Assembly (NCBI GenBank): GCA_963754845.1
Contig: CAVWHE010000004.1
Location: 1 to 64,000, forward strand
From: JAKASV01 sp963754845
GTDB lineage: Bacteria > Babelota > Babeliae > Babelales > Vermiphilaceae
Direction: 5' to 3'
Length of the DNA: 64,000 nucleotides
Every line of letters begins with the position of its first letter. Position 1 is the stretch's first letter. The position numbers and the translations under genes are program-made. The notes beneath the pieces are model-generated. The model was given only the letters and a program-made list of their open reading frames with translations, did not search any database and had not been told where the DNA came from. Below, piece after piece: positions 17,957-27,571 of this stretch.

Positions 17957-18430
17957 TTAACTTTTCTCTTCGTTGCACTCACCCTGCACGGAATGGTCGA
18001 CGGTACACTGCACCTGTCGAGCGGCAGCCCTCCAAAGCAGTGCAAAGAACACTGCGTAGTAACCGTAGAGTAGAGCGTAACATATGCTCGGCATGCGATA
18101 AAAATCTTTGTACCACACAACGATCCATGAGGCAATAAAAAATGACCACAACGTCACTTGTATAAAATTTTTGAAGTCATGTCCGCATAGTTGCGTATCT
18201 ATCTGCTCAAATTTCAGGCGCGCCACGCATACGTCAGGGTGCGAAAATATGAAAGCATAGAGTATGATGCCAAAAATACTTACACCCGTACCTACAAGAG
18301 TTCCGTAGGGTTCCTCCAGCCTCGCATAGGCCGGTAAATTGAATGACCACCACACGTGAATAACCGATAAGAACACAATCGAATCAAGCTCACGTCTAAG
18401 TCTTGACCAGCGCAGCGTAAAGATACTCAT
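17957..18430 (-). CDS. Four-helix membrane protein of unknown function
   Basis: A 157-residue protein; start ATG 18430 after GAGGAGGAAAG. Four hydrophobic segments are visible: SIVFLSVIHVWWSFNL, LVGTGVSIFGIILYAFIF, FIQVTLWSFFIASWIVVWY and SICYALLYGYYAVFFALLW. Loops are short and charged (HPDVCVARLKFEQIDTQ). I recognise no family. The C terminus (VQGECNEEKS) is polar. Confidence 0.65.
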   Translation of the reverse strand: MSIFTLRWSRLRRELDSIVFLSVIHVWWSFNLPAYARLEEPYGTLVGTGVSIFGIILYAFIFSHPDVCVARLKFEQIDTQLCGHDFKNFIQVTLWSFFIASWIVVWYKDFYRMPSICYALLYGYYAVFFALLWRAAARQVQCTVDHSVQGECNEEKS

Positions 18431-18622
18431 CCTCTTTCCTCCTCAAATTTTTTCTTGTTTTACCTATCAGAAGAGCAACGATGGAACGTATAACCAAGGG
18501 GGCATCCAATCCTTCGCGAGAGCCTGTCATCTCAATGGCCAGCCCCTTCTAGGGACGGACGGGCCACCCTTTGCACGGGTGACCGTATCACCCCCCCGGT
18601 CTAGGCAGCAACGAATCTCTTG

Positions 18623-19120
18623 TTACACTGGTCCCGTTGCAACTCCACCTGCTATGCCACAACCAAGTCCTACAACGTTGCTAGTACCTTCTATCACCGG
18701 ACCAAGCGTTGCCTCCAACGCAATATGGAGGGCAGGCTGGGCAGGTCCTGCAACGAAGGAAACGAGCCAAATACCGCCGTGACCTACAACTTCCACCGCA
18801 CCTTTGCCCAAAAAGAACCCGACGGTTGCCCCAATAGGTCCCCCTCCAGGTCCAGGAACGTAAGCACGCAGGACATAGTCACCATTATCAAGACGCTTCG
18901 CCCTGATCCTACCACCCTGAGCCAAAAACTGCTTGAGCTGTTGCCGACCTAATTTTCGTAGAAGGGCGTCGACATCATAATTTTTAACGGTATGGCTGCC
19001 ATGCTCATCGTGGACCCTGTAACCCTCCTGATCACGCTCAACCTGCATAGCAGACGTGGCCATTGGAAGCATTACAAGACAAGAAAGCAAGGTTTTTAGG
19101 CAATAGGAACCCCTATTCAT
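18623..19120 (-). CDS. Small exported protein of unknown function
   Basis: A 165-residue protein with a signal peptide (MNRGSYCLKTLLSCLVMLPMATSAMQ). A charged N-terminal domain follows (DEHGSHTVKNYDVDALLRKL, KQFLAQGGRIRAKRLDNGDY), then a glycine-rich hydrophobic C-terminal half (GATVGFFLGKGAVEVVGHGG, VVGLGCGIAGGVATG) that could insert in a membrane. No family is recognised. The 235 bp upstream, before the ABC-F gene end, shows no other gene. Confidence 0.65.
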   Translation of the reverse strand: MNRGSYCLKTLLSCLVMLPMATSAMQVERDQEGYRVHDEHGSHTVKNYDVDALLRKLGRQQLKQFLAQGGRIRAKRLDNGDYVLRAYVPGPGGGPIGATVGFFLGKGAVEVVGHGGIWLVSFVAGPAQPALHIALEATLGPVIEGTSNVVGLGCGIAGGVATGPV

Positions 19121-19355
19121 ACACGGATCCTTCCGTTTAAGCTATGAAGACAACTACAACAATTAAGAGAAAGAATATTAAGGCTTTAGCTCGACGATGT
19201 CAAAGTTTTACGTGCATGCTGTCAAGGAGCTACGAATGCCATCTCCCTGGAGTAACAGTAAAACTTCTCATGTGTGGATTATGAGACCAGTCAATAAAGC
19301 GCGTGAGCGAGCATAGCACAAATAACGTTGGCTTGGATACTTAACCGTGTTTTCT

Positions 19356-21248
19356 CTAAACGAGCTTTTCCCATTCATCGCACTCTTTTTTAAGCTCCTG
19401 CTCGATCGTACGCAGTTTCTCGTGTGCTTGTTTGTAGGAGGCTGTTCCGTACACAAGCGTTGCACATTCAAGTGAGCACTGCGCGAGCTCGTTTTCACGC
19501 TTGGTAATGCTTTTTTCAAGCTGCGCGATGCGTTTGCGCCGATCGCGGGTTTCCTGAAGCATGGCCTGCGTGGCAGCATCCTTGCTACCGGCATCGCCGG
19601 GACGTTTGTGCGATTCGTTCGTCGCACCTTGCTGGCGGTCATTCATCTGCTCGCGGTGCTTGTGATAAAGGTAGGCATCATACGTACCAGCGTACGAAAC
19701 TACCCCGTGTGGCGTCAGCTCGATGATATCGGTGGCAAGATTGTTCAAAAAATCGCGATCATGTGAAACAAACAAAATCGTCCCATCAAAGTGAGTGAGT
19801 GCTTCAAGAAGAACGTCCTTTGATGCAAGATCGAGATGGTTCGTCGGTTCGTCAAGAATGAGAAAATTCGCGTGTACAAGGAGCGTCTTAACCATTGCCA
19901 CACGATTTTTTTCTCCGCCGCTCAGGACGCCTATTTTTTTGTCGACACTCTCTCCGCTAAAGAGAAACGACCCCAGAAGTGTGCGCACGCGTGCGCGATC
20001 GTCGCTGGTTACACACACACTTTCAACTTCCTCAAGAATCGTATTGCTGGCGGTGAGCGCCGCATTCTGATCTTGGGCAAAAAAGACAGAAGTGACGTTA
20101 TGGCCCAAAGCAACGGTTCCGGAAAACGGTTTGTAAGCTCCCATGATGACGTGAAGGAGCGTCGACTTGCCCACGCCGTTTGCTGCAACGAGGGCAACCT
20201 TTTTTCCTCGCTCGATTTCAAAGGAAATGTTTTCAAAAACTTTTTCACCTGACGTGAACGCGAAGGCAAGATCGTGAACGGTAAGGACGATTCTGCCAGG
20301 CTGCCGTGTGGGCCTTATGCTCATGCGCATCGTTTTGTCTGCGTGCGCTGGCTCTATGCGTTCAACTTTTTCAAGGGCCTTGATCATGCTCTGCGCCATC
20401 GTCGCCTTGGTTGCCTTGGCGCGAAACCGTGCTATGGTTGCTTCCTGCTTCTTGACGTACTTTTGCTGCTCGAGGTACTTCTTCTCCTCGATGCGCTTCG
20501 CGTGTTCGCTCTTGGTAAGGTATGCCGTGTAATTCCCCGTGTAACACGTGAGTTTGCCTGCGCGCAGGTGCCAAATGTGGCCGCAGAGCGTGTCGAGAAA
20601 ATATCTGTCGTGACACACGAGAAGAAAGCCAAAGGGAGCTTTACGCAAAAAATCAGCAAACCAGTCCTTGGCAACGAGGTCAAGGTGATTTGTTGGCTCG
20701 TCAAAAAGGTAAAAATCGGCTCGTGATATGAGGAGTTTGGCCAACACGAGGCGCATTTTCCAACCGACACTCAGGGAGGCAACAGGGTGCCCGTACTGCT
20801 GCGCGCCAAAACCAAGACCAGCAAGCATCTGGTGTGCCTGCGCCTGCTTGCCATGATAATCATGTTCGTGAAGTTCATGGACTACGACAGCGTATTCCTC
20901 AAGTTCCTGATCAGTCGCCGTCTGCCCATTAACGCGTTCCTCCAGTTCCCTAAGACGATCAAGGTGGTGACCGAGCTCAGCAAAGGCTGTCAATACTTCG
21001 TCAAGTACGGTACGCTCTGAAGCAAGCACGGTGTCCTGCGGCATGTACGCGACGCGCAAAGTTCTTGGTACATCGACGCTTCCGCTATCAAGATGCTGAT
21101 TGCCAGCAATAACATTGAGAAGCGTTGATTTTCCCGATCCGTTGTCGCCAACCAATCCGCTTTTCGCCTGGGGATCAAATGCAGCATTAACACGGTCGAA
21201 GACAACGTGCTGACCGAATGAAAGACATATATCCCTGAGAATAATCAT
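19356..21248 (-). CDS. ABC-F family ATPase (ribosome-associated)
   Basis: A 630-residue protein with two ABC cassettes and no membrane domain. Cassette 1: Walker A GDNGSGKSTLL, signature LSVGWKMRLVLAKLL, Walker B LFDEPTNHLD. Cassette 2: AANGVGKSTLL, signature LSGGEKNRVAMVK, LILDEPTNHLD. The inter-cassette arm EKKYLEQQKYVKKQEATIAR is typical of the ABC-F linker, and a charged coiled-coil C terminus resembles the Uup/YdiF type. ABC-F proteins act at the ribosomal E site. ATG 21248 opens the first cassette (MIILRDICLSFG); longer in-frame starts have no homology. The first signature has V for the usual G (LSVG), a change known in some members. Confidence 0.92.
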   Translation of the reverse strand: MIILRDICLSFGQHVVFDRVNAAFDPQAKSGLVGDNGSGKSTLLNVIAGNQHLDSGSVDVPRTLRVAYMPQDTVLASERTVLDEVLTAFAELGHHLDRLRELEERVNGQTATDQELEEYAVVVHELHEHDYHGKQAQAHQMLAGLGFGAQQYGHPVASLSVGWKMRLVLAKLLISRADFYLFDEPTNHLDLVAKDWFADFLRKAPFGFLLVCHDRYFLDTLCGHIWHLRAGKLTCYTGNYTAYLTKSEHAKRIEEKKYLEQQKYVKKQEATIARFRAKATKATMAQSMIKALEKVERIEPAHADKTMRMSIRPTRQPGRIVLTVHDLAFAFTSGEKVFENISFEIERGKKVALVAANGVGKSTLLHVIMGAYKPFSGTVALGHNVTSVFFAQDQNAALTASNTILEEVESVCVTSDDRARVRTLLGSFLFSGESVDKKIGVLSGGEKNRVAMVKTLLVHANFLILDEPTNHLDLASKDVLLEALTHFDGTILFVSHDRDFLNNLATDIIELTPHGVVSYAGTYDAYLYHKHREQMNDRQQGATNESHKRPGDAGSKDAATQAMLQETRDRRKRIAQLEKSITKRENELAQCSLECATLVYGTASYKQAHEKLRTIEQELKKECDEWEKLV

Positions 21249-21605
21249 GAAGCGCGCATCCCCGTGGCTTGGCCAGCGCCTGCATTCGTCGTGTCGATAG
21301 GTACTCGTATAAATATTATTGTCACACACTTTAGCGCCCGATGCAACGACAACCTTGTCGCCGCCACCATCGATGGTACGCACAGAGCGAATCACGCTCT
21401 GGTACGTGAGCGCATGCCAGGGATGGCGAGTATACCGTCAAGCGACGTGCATTCGTGCTATATTCTTATTCGTCGGCATCAGCATCATTTTTCAGGTTCT
21501 TGTACTTACTTTTCGTCATCGTCGTACTAAAACAAAAGCGGTCATTTTCATTGTGCTATCATGAGGACATTATCACAGTGCTGCTACAAACTGCTACACC
21601 TTCAA

Positions 21606-21634
21606 TTGACTTGGTTCTTTGCGTGTGGTACAAT
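21606..21634 (+). promoter_or_regulatory. Strong sigma-70-like promoter TTGACT-17-TACAAT
   Basis: TTGACT at 21606-21611, exactly 17 bp, and TACAAT at 21629-21634. A start near 21641 gives the DEAD-box helicase gene a leader of about 175 nt, longer than usual for this window. Apart from this promoter and the leader, the 568-bp region 21249-21816 shows no gene I can support. Confidence 0.75.
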
Positions 21635-21816
21635 GACACTGTTACTACTGAAAATAAATCGTCTCAGAGTATGTACAACCATTGTAATGCAGAAAACTGT
21701 GCGTCTGACACTATTAATCGGTCTTTCACGTATGCGTACGCGAATGATCGTGTCTGGGCTGAGCGGACGACTTGGCCCTCGGGCAGCTCTGCAAAAGGGT
21801 CAAGGATAAGTTTTTC

Positions 21817-23103
21817 ATGAGCCACTCAGTCAATACCTGTAGTCAATCTACTGGCAGCCGATCGGCTGCCACAGTGAGCAGTTTCAAATCTTTTTGTTTT
21901 AATCCCCTCGTCGAGTCGGCGGTTGCGTCGGCTGGTTATCGTGTTCCCACGCCTATTCAGGCACAAACCATTCCACTTATTTTAGAGGGGCGCGACGTCA
22001 TGGGACTCGCGCAAACGGGCACGGGAAAAACCGCGGCCTTCGTGCTTCCTCTTCTTCAACGTCTTCTTGCCAAACCTGGTAGCAGGGTGCGGGCCCTCAT
22101 AGTTGTTCCTACGCGCGAGCTTGCCGAGCAGATTAACGGGGTGATCCGTACATTCTCTTCGGGTATGCCCCTGCGCTCGGTTACCGTGTATGGAGGTGTC
22201 AACAAAGGTCTGCAGGTGCGCGCTCTGCGATCCGGTGCCGACATTGTTGTTGCGTGTCCTGGCAGATTGCTCGATCACCTTGGCGATGGCACCGTTTATC
22301 TGCGCGGCGTTGAGGTCCTTGTGCTTGACGAGGCCGACCAAATGTTTGATATGGGGTTTCTGCCCGACATCAAAAAAATTCTTGCGCATGTTCCTACCGC
22401 GCGTCAGACGTTGCTCTTTTCGGCTACGATGCCTGAAGAGATTCGTTCGCTTGCCTCAGACATACTGCGGGATCCCGCTGTTGTGCAGATCGAGCATAAG
22501 GCACCGGCGGCTACCATCAAACATGCTGTTTATTACACGGAGCGCGAGAAAAAATTGCCCCTGTTGGCCGAACTGCTTAAGCAGGCCCAGGGCAAGGCGG
22601 TTCTTGTTTTTACGAGAACGAAGCATCGAGCAATGTCCTTAGGAAAGCATGTCCAGAGTCTTGGCTTCCGCGCAACATCGATTCAGGGCAATCTTTCGCA
22701 GGCCAAAAGGCAGCGGGCGATGAACGGATTTCGTGGTGGACGCTTCCAGGTCCTCGTTGCAACAGATATAGCGGCGCGTGGTATTGATGTCTCTGACATA
22801 GGATATGTCGTGAACTATGATATGCCCGACACCCCCGAAGCCTATACGCATCGCATCGGTAGAACGGGGCGAGCGCATAAAGAGGGGAGCGCCTATACCT
22901 TCGTTACACACGAGGACATAGGTCTTCTGCGTGCCATTGAACGCGCCATCGGTGCAACCATTGAGCGCCATCACCTTGAAGGCATTACGCGTCAGATGCC
23001 GGCGACTGCCCCTGTGCAGCAACAGCCACAACAGCGAAGGTACGCAGGCAGGTATGAAAGACGCCGAAGTTCACCGAGAAGTTCGTACGCCAGGGCAGCA
23101 TAA
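21817..23103 (+). CDS. DEAD-box ATP-dependent RNA helicase (RhlE-like)
   Basis: A 428-residue protein with a Q motif (FNPLVESAVASAGYRVPTPIQ), Walker A AQTGTGKT, PTRELAEQ, DEADQMFDMGF, SAT in FSATMP, ARGIDV and HRIGRTGRA, all in the family order. The C-terminal tail is basic and Arg/Ser/Tyr-rich (RRYAGRYERRRSSPRSSYAR), as in RhlE-type helicases that remodel ribosomal RNA or mRNA structure. The start is taken as ATG 21817; the upstream in-frame ATG at 21772 adds 15 basic residues without homology. The long leader suggests post-transcriptional, perhaps cold-responsive control; this is inference. Confidence 0.92.
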   Translation: MSHSVNTCSQSTGSRSAATVSSFKSFCFNPLVESAVASAGYRVPTPIQAQTIPLILEGRDVMGLAQTGTGKTAAFVLPLLQRLLAKPGSRVRALIVVPTRELAEQINGVIRTFSSGMPLRSVTVYGGVNKGLQVRALRSGADIVVACPGRLLDHLGDGTVYLRGVEVLVLDEADQMFDMGFLPDIKKILAHVPTARQTLLFSATMPEEIRSLASDILRDPAVVQIEHKAPAATIKHAVYYTEREKKLPLLAELLKQAQGKAVLVFTRTKHRAMSLGKHVQSLGFRATSIQGNLSQAKRQRAMNGFRGGRFQVLVATDIAARGIDVSDIGYVVNYDMPDTPEAYTHRIGRTGRAHKEGSAYTFVTHEDIGLLRAIERAIGATIERHHLEGITRQMPATAPVQQQPQQRRYAGRYERRRSSPRSSYARAA

Positions 23104-23430
23104 AGTCGTCACCACAGACTCATGTGAAGCTCGGGTGTGTTCAAAAATAAAGTTGCCGTTTCCCCCCCCTCTTTCCTGTGGTCCTTCCGCCGACAGCTCC
23201 TTCGGTGCCCTCCGACCAGCGATTTGCCTGGCGTCGGCATGTCGGGGCGTATACAATGCGGATACAATGTTGGTCCAAGATAGTGGCTCAGAGAGATGTG
23301 AAAGTTTAGATTGATGAACAATTGCATGACTTTTTGTTTTTCCCTCGGTATATTTTTTCAGCGCTCATGAATTTGTAGGTGGGCTCCCGTGGTTGGTTGT
23401 ACGCAGTGTTTCCAGAGGGAAAGGCTTGCA
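23104..23430. other. 327-bp intergenic region
   Basis: It lies between the helicase stop and the cysteine synthase-family start. A C-rich tract (eight C) occurs near 23163 and the last 130 bp are AT-rich, as expected for a promoter, but I find no -35/-10 pair with good spacing, no convincing hairpin with a T-run and no gene. Confidence 0.4.
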
Positions 23431-24342
23431 ATGCATGGTACGGTACTTGATGCAATAGGTTCCACGCCTCTCGTCGGGGTTTCTCTTGCGTTTCCCGGCG
23501 CTCTTTATGCAAAGCTCGAATATCTCAATCCGGGTGGAAGCGTCAAAGATCGCTCCGCGCTCTTTATGATTGAAGAAGCCGAACGTACGGGAAAGCTTAA
23601 GCCGGGGGGGACAATTATAGACGCTTCATCGGGCAACCAAGGTATTGCCACAGCCATGATCGGAGCGGTCAAGGGATACAAAGTCATTATCACAGTGCCG
23701 GAAAAAACGAGTAAGGAAAAATACAGCACCATGGTTGCCTACGGTGCTCAGGTCGTCGTGTGCCCGACAAAGGCTAATCTCCAAGATCCTGAAAGTTACC
23801 ACAGCCGCGCCCGGGCTATTCACGAGGCAACGCCCAACTCCTTCATGCCCGATCAATACTTTAATCTCGACAATGCCCGTGCTCATTACGCTATTACGGG
23901 GCCCGAACTATGGAGGCAGACACGGGGAGCGATAACGCACCTTTTTGCCGGAGCGGGAACGGGTGGAACCGTGAGTGGCGTTGGAAAGTTTCTCAAAGAA
24001 AAAAACGCGGCAATCAAGGTTTTGGCCGTCGATGCGGTAACGTCATTTCGATCGACACAGGGTAACCCCAAGCCCTATAAATACGAAGGAATTGGCGTCG
24101 ATTTTGCGTCGCCGGTGCTTAATAATGACGTCATTGATGAGTTTTTGACCGTCGATGATCATGAGGGCATCGATATGCTCAAAACTTTGGCAAGCCGTTA
24201 CGGTTTTCTCGTCGGGCCTGCAAGCGGCGCCGTCGCTTTTGCTGCACAAAAATATGCCAAGGAACACCTTAAAGAGGGTGATCTTGGGGTTATGATTTTC
24301 GGCGATTCAGGACGCGCGTACTTATCAAAGGGATATTACTAA
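23431..24342 (+). CDS. Cysteine synthase / PLP-dependent beta-family enzyme
   Basis: A 303-residue fold-type II PLP enzyme. The PLP lysine lies in NPGGSVKDRSA, the substrate loop is SSGNQGIA (TSGNTG in CysK), and the phosphate-binding loop is GAGTGGTVSG. GSTPLVG at the N terminus and FGDSGRAYLSKGYY at the C terminus fit the O-acetylserine sulfhydrylase / cystathionine beta-synthase catalytic core. The likely reaction is cysteine or cystathionine formation; the exact substrate cannot be fixed from sequence. ATG 23431 is preferred because it starts the homology; a GTG at 23389 is the alternative. Confidence 0.85.
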   Translation: MHGTVLDAIGSTPLVGVSLAFPGALYAKLEYLNPGGSVKDRSALFMIEEAERTGKLKPGGTIIDASSGNQGIATAMIGAVKGYKVIITVPEKTSKEKYSTMVAYGAQVVVCPTKANLQDPESYHSRARAIHEATPNSFMPDQYFNLDNARAHYAITGPELWRQTRGAITHLFAGAGTGGTVSGVGKFLKEKNAAIKVLAVDAVTSFRSTQGNPKPYKYEGIGVDFASPVLNNDVIDEFLTVDDHEGIDMLKTLASRYGFLVGPASGAVAFAAQKYAKEHLKEGDLGVMIFGDSGRAYLSKGYY

Positions 24343-24389
24343 CGCTGTATCAGTATTAATTTCGGTTTTTTTATACATCAGGACGCCTT

Positions 24390-24698
24390 ATGTACAAATA
24401 CACTCTCTTGGCCTGTCTCGCACTTGCCAGTAATGCTTACGCCATGAAGATGGACAACGACTCACATCCTCAAGAGCAGGCGTCCGCAAAAAAGAAGGAA
24501 CATGCTTACCTGGAAGCAGCCGCGCGTGCGCTCGTTGACTGCTCTTATGACTACTACCCTATGCCGCACTCAGGTCTTCGATCGTGGGACGAATGGCGCG
24601 ATCAAAATTGTCAGCACATGAATGATAGCGTCAATCGCTGTTGCGACGGCGGCGGTCGTTGTTGTGAATCCTATTGTTGTAGCGCTGCCGGACGTTAA
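24390..24698 (+). CDS. Small exported cysteine-rich protein
   Basis: A 102-residue protein with a signal peptide (MYKYTLLACLALASNAYAM). The mature part has a helical charged segment (QASAKKKEHAYLEAAARALV), a tyrosine-rich patch (CSYDYYPMPHSG) and a cysteine-dense end (NRCCDGGGRCCESYCCSAAGR) with seven cysteines in 21 residues. Disulfides or metal binding are possible. No family is recognised. AGGA lies six bases before the ATG. Confidence 0.65.
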   Translation: MYKYTLLACLALASNAYAMKMDNDSHPQEQASAKKKEHAYLEAAARALVDCSYDYYPMPHSGLRSWDEWRDQNCQHMNDSVNRCCDGGGRCCESYCCSAAGR

Positions 24699-24891
24699 GT
24701 GCATACGAAAATCCGCTAGAAGACTTACGCGTCCCTCTTGAATGCTCTCATCGCGGGTGTCTCTGTTTTAGATTGGGCTTTCGCCGATCTTGAAATTGGA
24801 TACCCGTTTTTTTTAATCAAGTTCCAGATGGAACTTTTGGTGATTTCTCAAGAGCGTATGCATGACGAGGCGACGTATCTGACGTTTATGT

Positions 24892-25956
24892 TCAGCGGAT
24901 TTTGAGCGTCACAAGGGCGAGGAGGGAAAGGACGACTGAGACGATCATAAAACGCGTCGTTATCGTTGTTTCGTGAAGTCCCTGCAGCTCAAAATGATGG
25001 TGAAGGGGCGCCATTTTGAAGACGCGTTTGCCGCGAAGCTTAAAAGACAAAACTTGCACGATGACCGAAAGCGTTTCAACAACGAAAATGCCCCCCGAAA
25101 TAGCCAAAAGGACTTCTTGTTTTGCCATGATGGCCATTGTAGCAAGCCCAGCGCCAAGTGCAAGAGAGCCGACATCGCCCATGATAATCTGTGCGGGAAA
25201 TGCGTTATACCACAAAAAGCCAAGCATGGAACCAATGAGAGATCCTCCGATGACCACTGCCTCCGGATTGCTTGTAAAAGGGATGTGGAGATAAAGGGCG
25301 ATGACACAATGACTTGCCAGATAACCAAGTACAGTAAGCGTCGCCAAGGTCGGCAGGAGAACGCCAGCAGCGAGCCCATCAAGGCCATCGGTGAGGTTGA
25401 CGGCGTTACTCGTACCAACAATAACAAAAATAGCCCAGGGAATAAAAAAGATGCCGAGATCGTGATACACATTTTTAAAAAAGGGTACAGCGATGTGCGG
25501 TGTCGTTGTCTGCGTAACAAGGAGGACGACGGAAAAAAGTAACGCAAAAAGTATCTGAAAGATCCATTTTTCCCGTGCCGAAATGCCTCTTTTGTGGACA
25601 AGTTTGTGCCAGTCGTCCCAGAAACCTATGGCGCCAAAAGACACAATGACGGCGACGAGAATCCACGTGTGAATTCTGGCAAGATCGCACCAGCACAGAC
25701 ATGCAGCAAGCGTTGCGCCGATGATAACAAGGCCGCCCATGGTTGGTGTGCCCTTTTTGTGCTTGTGCGCCAGAGGCGTGCATTCGCGCTCGTCCGAGGC
25801 GAGACTCTTTTGGTATTTTTTTATGAGTGCGCGTGTTCCCACGAGCGTCACAATGAGCGCTTGGAGGAGGGCTGCTATCGTCCTAAAGGTGATGTAATGT
25901 ACAACGTTGAGTGCCGAAATGTACTGCTGCAGCCAACATGACGCATGATAAATCAT
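24892..25956 (-). CDS. mraY: Phospho-N-acetylmuramoyl-pentapeptide transferase
   Basis: A 354-residue polytopic membrane enzyme that forms lipid I from UDP-MurNAc-pentapeptide and undecaprenyl phosphate. Family motifs are present in order: HKHKKGTPTMGGL in the first cytoplasmic loop, NLTDGLDGLA with its catalytic aspartates, GDVGSLALGA, and the MAPLHHHFE histidine motif near the C terminus. About ten hydrophobic segments and the overall length match the family. It shows that the organism makes peptidoglycan precursors. It stands alone here, not in an mra/mur cluster. Confidence 0.95.
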   Translation of the reverse strand: MIYHASCWLQQYISALNVVHYITFRTIAALLQALIVTLVGTRALIKKYQKSLASDERECTPLAHKHKKGTPTMGGLVIIGATLAACLCWCDLARIHTWILVAVIVSFGAIGFWDDWHKLVHKRGISAREKWIFQILFALLFSVVLLVTQTTTPHIAVPFFKNVYHDLGIFFIPWAIFVIVGTSNAVNLTDGLDGLAAGVLLPTLATLTVLGYLASHCVIALYLHIPFTSNPEAVVIGGSLIGSMLGFLWYNAFPAQIIMGDVGSLALGAGLATMAIMAKQEVLLAISGGIFVVETLSVIVQVLSFKLRGKRVFKMAPLHHHFELQGLHETTITTRFMIVSVVLSLLALVTLKIR

Positions 25957-26140
25957 GGAACCTTTCGTTGTGACTCTTTATTTTTTACCTCAAACTCAAC
26001 GAACCCCAGACTAAGTTTACCGCAGCGCGCAGAAAATATTTTCCGGGAACCGCCGCACTGCGCTATGAACTCACCGGAACACGCACCCGAAGAAAAACGT
26101 TGAACGGCTGGGTCGCCTAGGCGACTATGTTTCTACCATT

Positions 26141-27223
26141 CTACCCAAGAAGAGCCGTCTCAAGTGCCGCCCTCTTTCTTTCTGCTCGATCTTTTTCATA
26201 GAGAGCATCGATTATAGGGTCAAGCGCACCTTCCATTACTTTGTCGAGATTCTTGAGCGTTACATCGACCTGGTGGTCAGTAACACGATTTTGGGGGTAG
26301 TTGTACGTTCTGACTTTTTCGGCCCTTTGACCCGTCCCCACCTGCTCGCGCCGTTGTTGACTGCGCTCTTGATTGCACTTTTCGCGCTGAGCAAGAAGAA
26401 GGCGGGATTTGAGAATTTTGAGAGCCTTTGCTTTGTTTTTGTGTTGTGAACGATCGTCCTGGCATGCTACGACGAGTCCCGTTGGTGTGTGCGTGATGCG
26501 CACGGCAGAATCGGTCCTGTTGACGTGTTGTCCGCCCGCTCCCCCTGAGCGGTATGTGTCGATACGCAGATCGTTGGGATCGATGGTGATATCGACATCG
26601 TCTGCTTCTGGCAAAACTGCTACGGTAGCCGTTGACGTGTGAATGCGTCCTGAAGTTTCTGTTGCCGGAACGCGTTGGACGCGATGAACGCCCGATTCGT
26701 GCTTAAGAAGGCCATACACGCCTTGCCCGGCGATGTAGACGACGACTTCCTTGTGTCCGCCAAGATCAGTTTGGCTTGTACTTTCAAGCGACACCTTCCA
26801 TCCCTTGCCGAGGGCGTAGTTGGTGTACATGCGCAAAAGATCAGCGGCGAAAAGAGCCGCCTCCTGGCCGCCCGTGCCAGCACGAATTTCAAGGTACGCG
26901 CAACGGTCGTCGAGGGGATCGGGGGCAATGAAAGCGTCTTCGAGTTCCTTAAGGGACACCTCTCGTTCTGCTGTTAGCTCCGCATGCTCTTCGCGGAAGA
27001 GTCCCTCGAGGGCGGGGTCATCGTTAACTGTCTCCTGGGCTTCAAGGTCGGCTATTTTTTTCTCAAGAGCCACGACTGTGGTATGTTTTGCAATAATAAG
27101 GGAGAGCCACGAAAGCTCTCGCTGCATTTCCCTGCGATCCTTGCTGTCGAGAGACTGTCTGGCAAGTGCACTGCCTAACTCATCACGGCGTCTCTGAATT
27201 TTATCCCACGAAATGTCGATCAT
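26141..27223 (-). CDS. prfA: Peptide chain release factor 1
   Basis: A 360-residue class I release factor. The tripeptide determinant is PAT (RVPATETSGRIHTST), which marks RF1 (reads UAA and UAG) rather than RF2 (SPF). The catalytic GGQ lies in RSGGAGGQHVNRTDSAVRI. The N-terminal helical domain and C-terminal coiled segment have normal lengths. It lies 24 bp after rpmE on the same strand, a common bacterial rpmE-prfA pairing. Confidence 0.95.
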   Translation of the reverse strand: MIDISWDKIQRRRDELGSALARQSLDSKDRREMQRELSWLSLIIAKHTTVVALEKKIADLEAQETVNDDPALEGLFREEHAELTAEREVSLKELEDAFIAPDPLDDRCAYLEIRAGTGGQEAALFAADLLRMYTNYALGKGWKVSLESTSQTDLGGHKEVVVYIAGQGVYGLLKHESGVHRVQRVPATETSGRIHTSTATVAVLPEADDVDITIDPNDLRIDTYRSGGAGGQHVNRTDSAVRITHTPTGLVVACQDDRSQHKNKAKALKILKSRLLLAQREKCNQERSQQRREQVGTGQRAEKVRTYNYPQNRVTDHQVDVTLKNLDKVMEGALDPIIDALYEKDRAERKRAALETALLG

Positions 27224-27247
27224 ACAAGTACGGCGTTGTTGTGAAGG

Positions 27248-27571
27248 TTATTTTTTCTTGTCCTCTTGCTGGCCGCGCGATGCCTTGGCCTTGTTCAGAG
27301 CCTTTGGCTCGCGAGACTTGTCTGCAGCTTTGCTCGATGGATCGGCAGGGTTTGCCACGGTTCCGCTGGCCTTTTGATACCTTTTGTGAAATTTTTCTAT
27401 GCGGCCGGCTGTATCAACAAATTTCTGGGCGCCTGTAAAAAACGGGTGACACTGTGAGCACAAGGTTACTTTGACGTTGGTGGCTGTCGAGCGCGTCACG
27501 AACTCGGCACCGCAGGCACAGTGTGCCACAATCTCGTGCAATTCCGGATGAATATTTTTCTTCACGTACAT
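27248..27571 (-). CDS. rpmE: Ribosomal protein bL31 with lysine-rich tail
   Basis: A 107-residue protein starting MYVKKNIHPELHEI. The zinc-binding cysteines are present as C18-A-C20 and C38-S-Q-C41, making it the zinc (C+) form. HPFFTGAQKFVDTAGRIEKFHKRY is the conserved core end. About 40 extra residues rich in Lys, Ala and Ser (ADKSREPKALNKAKASRG) follow, beyond the usual length of about 70. A GTG six codons upstream is in frame but precedes the homology. Confidence 0.93.
   Translation of the reverse strand: MYVKKNIHPELHEIVAHCACGAEFVTRSTATNVKVTLCSQCHPFFTGAQKFVDTAGRIEKFHKRYQKASGTVANPADPSSKAADKSREPKALNKAKASRGQQEDKKK

Noticed and set aside
17830..18135. Minus-strand frame ending IKTLVDTVVDENVKMSA
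   Set aside because: The end looks coding, but the frame overlaps the 17957 gene in another phase and has no start signal; perhaps a remnant.
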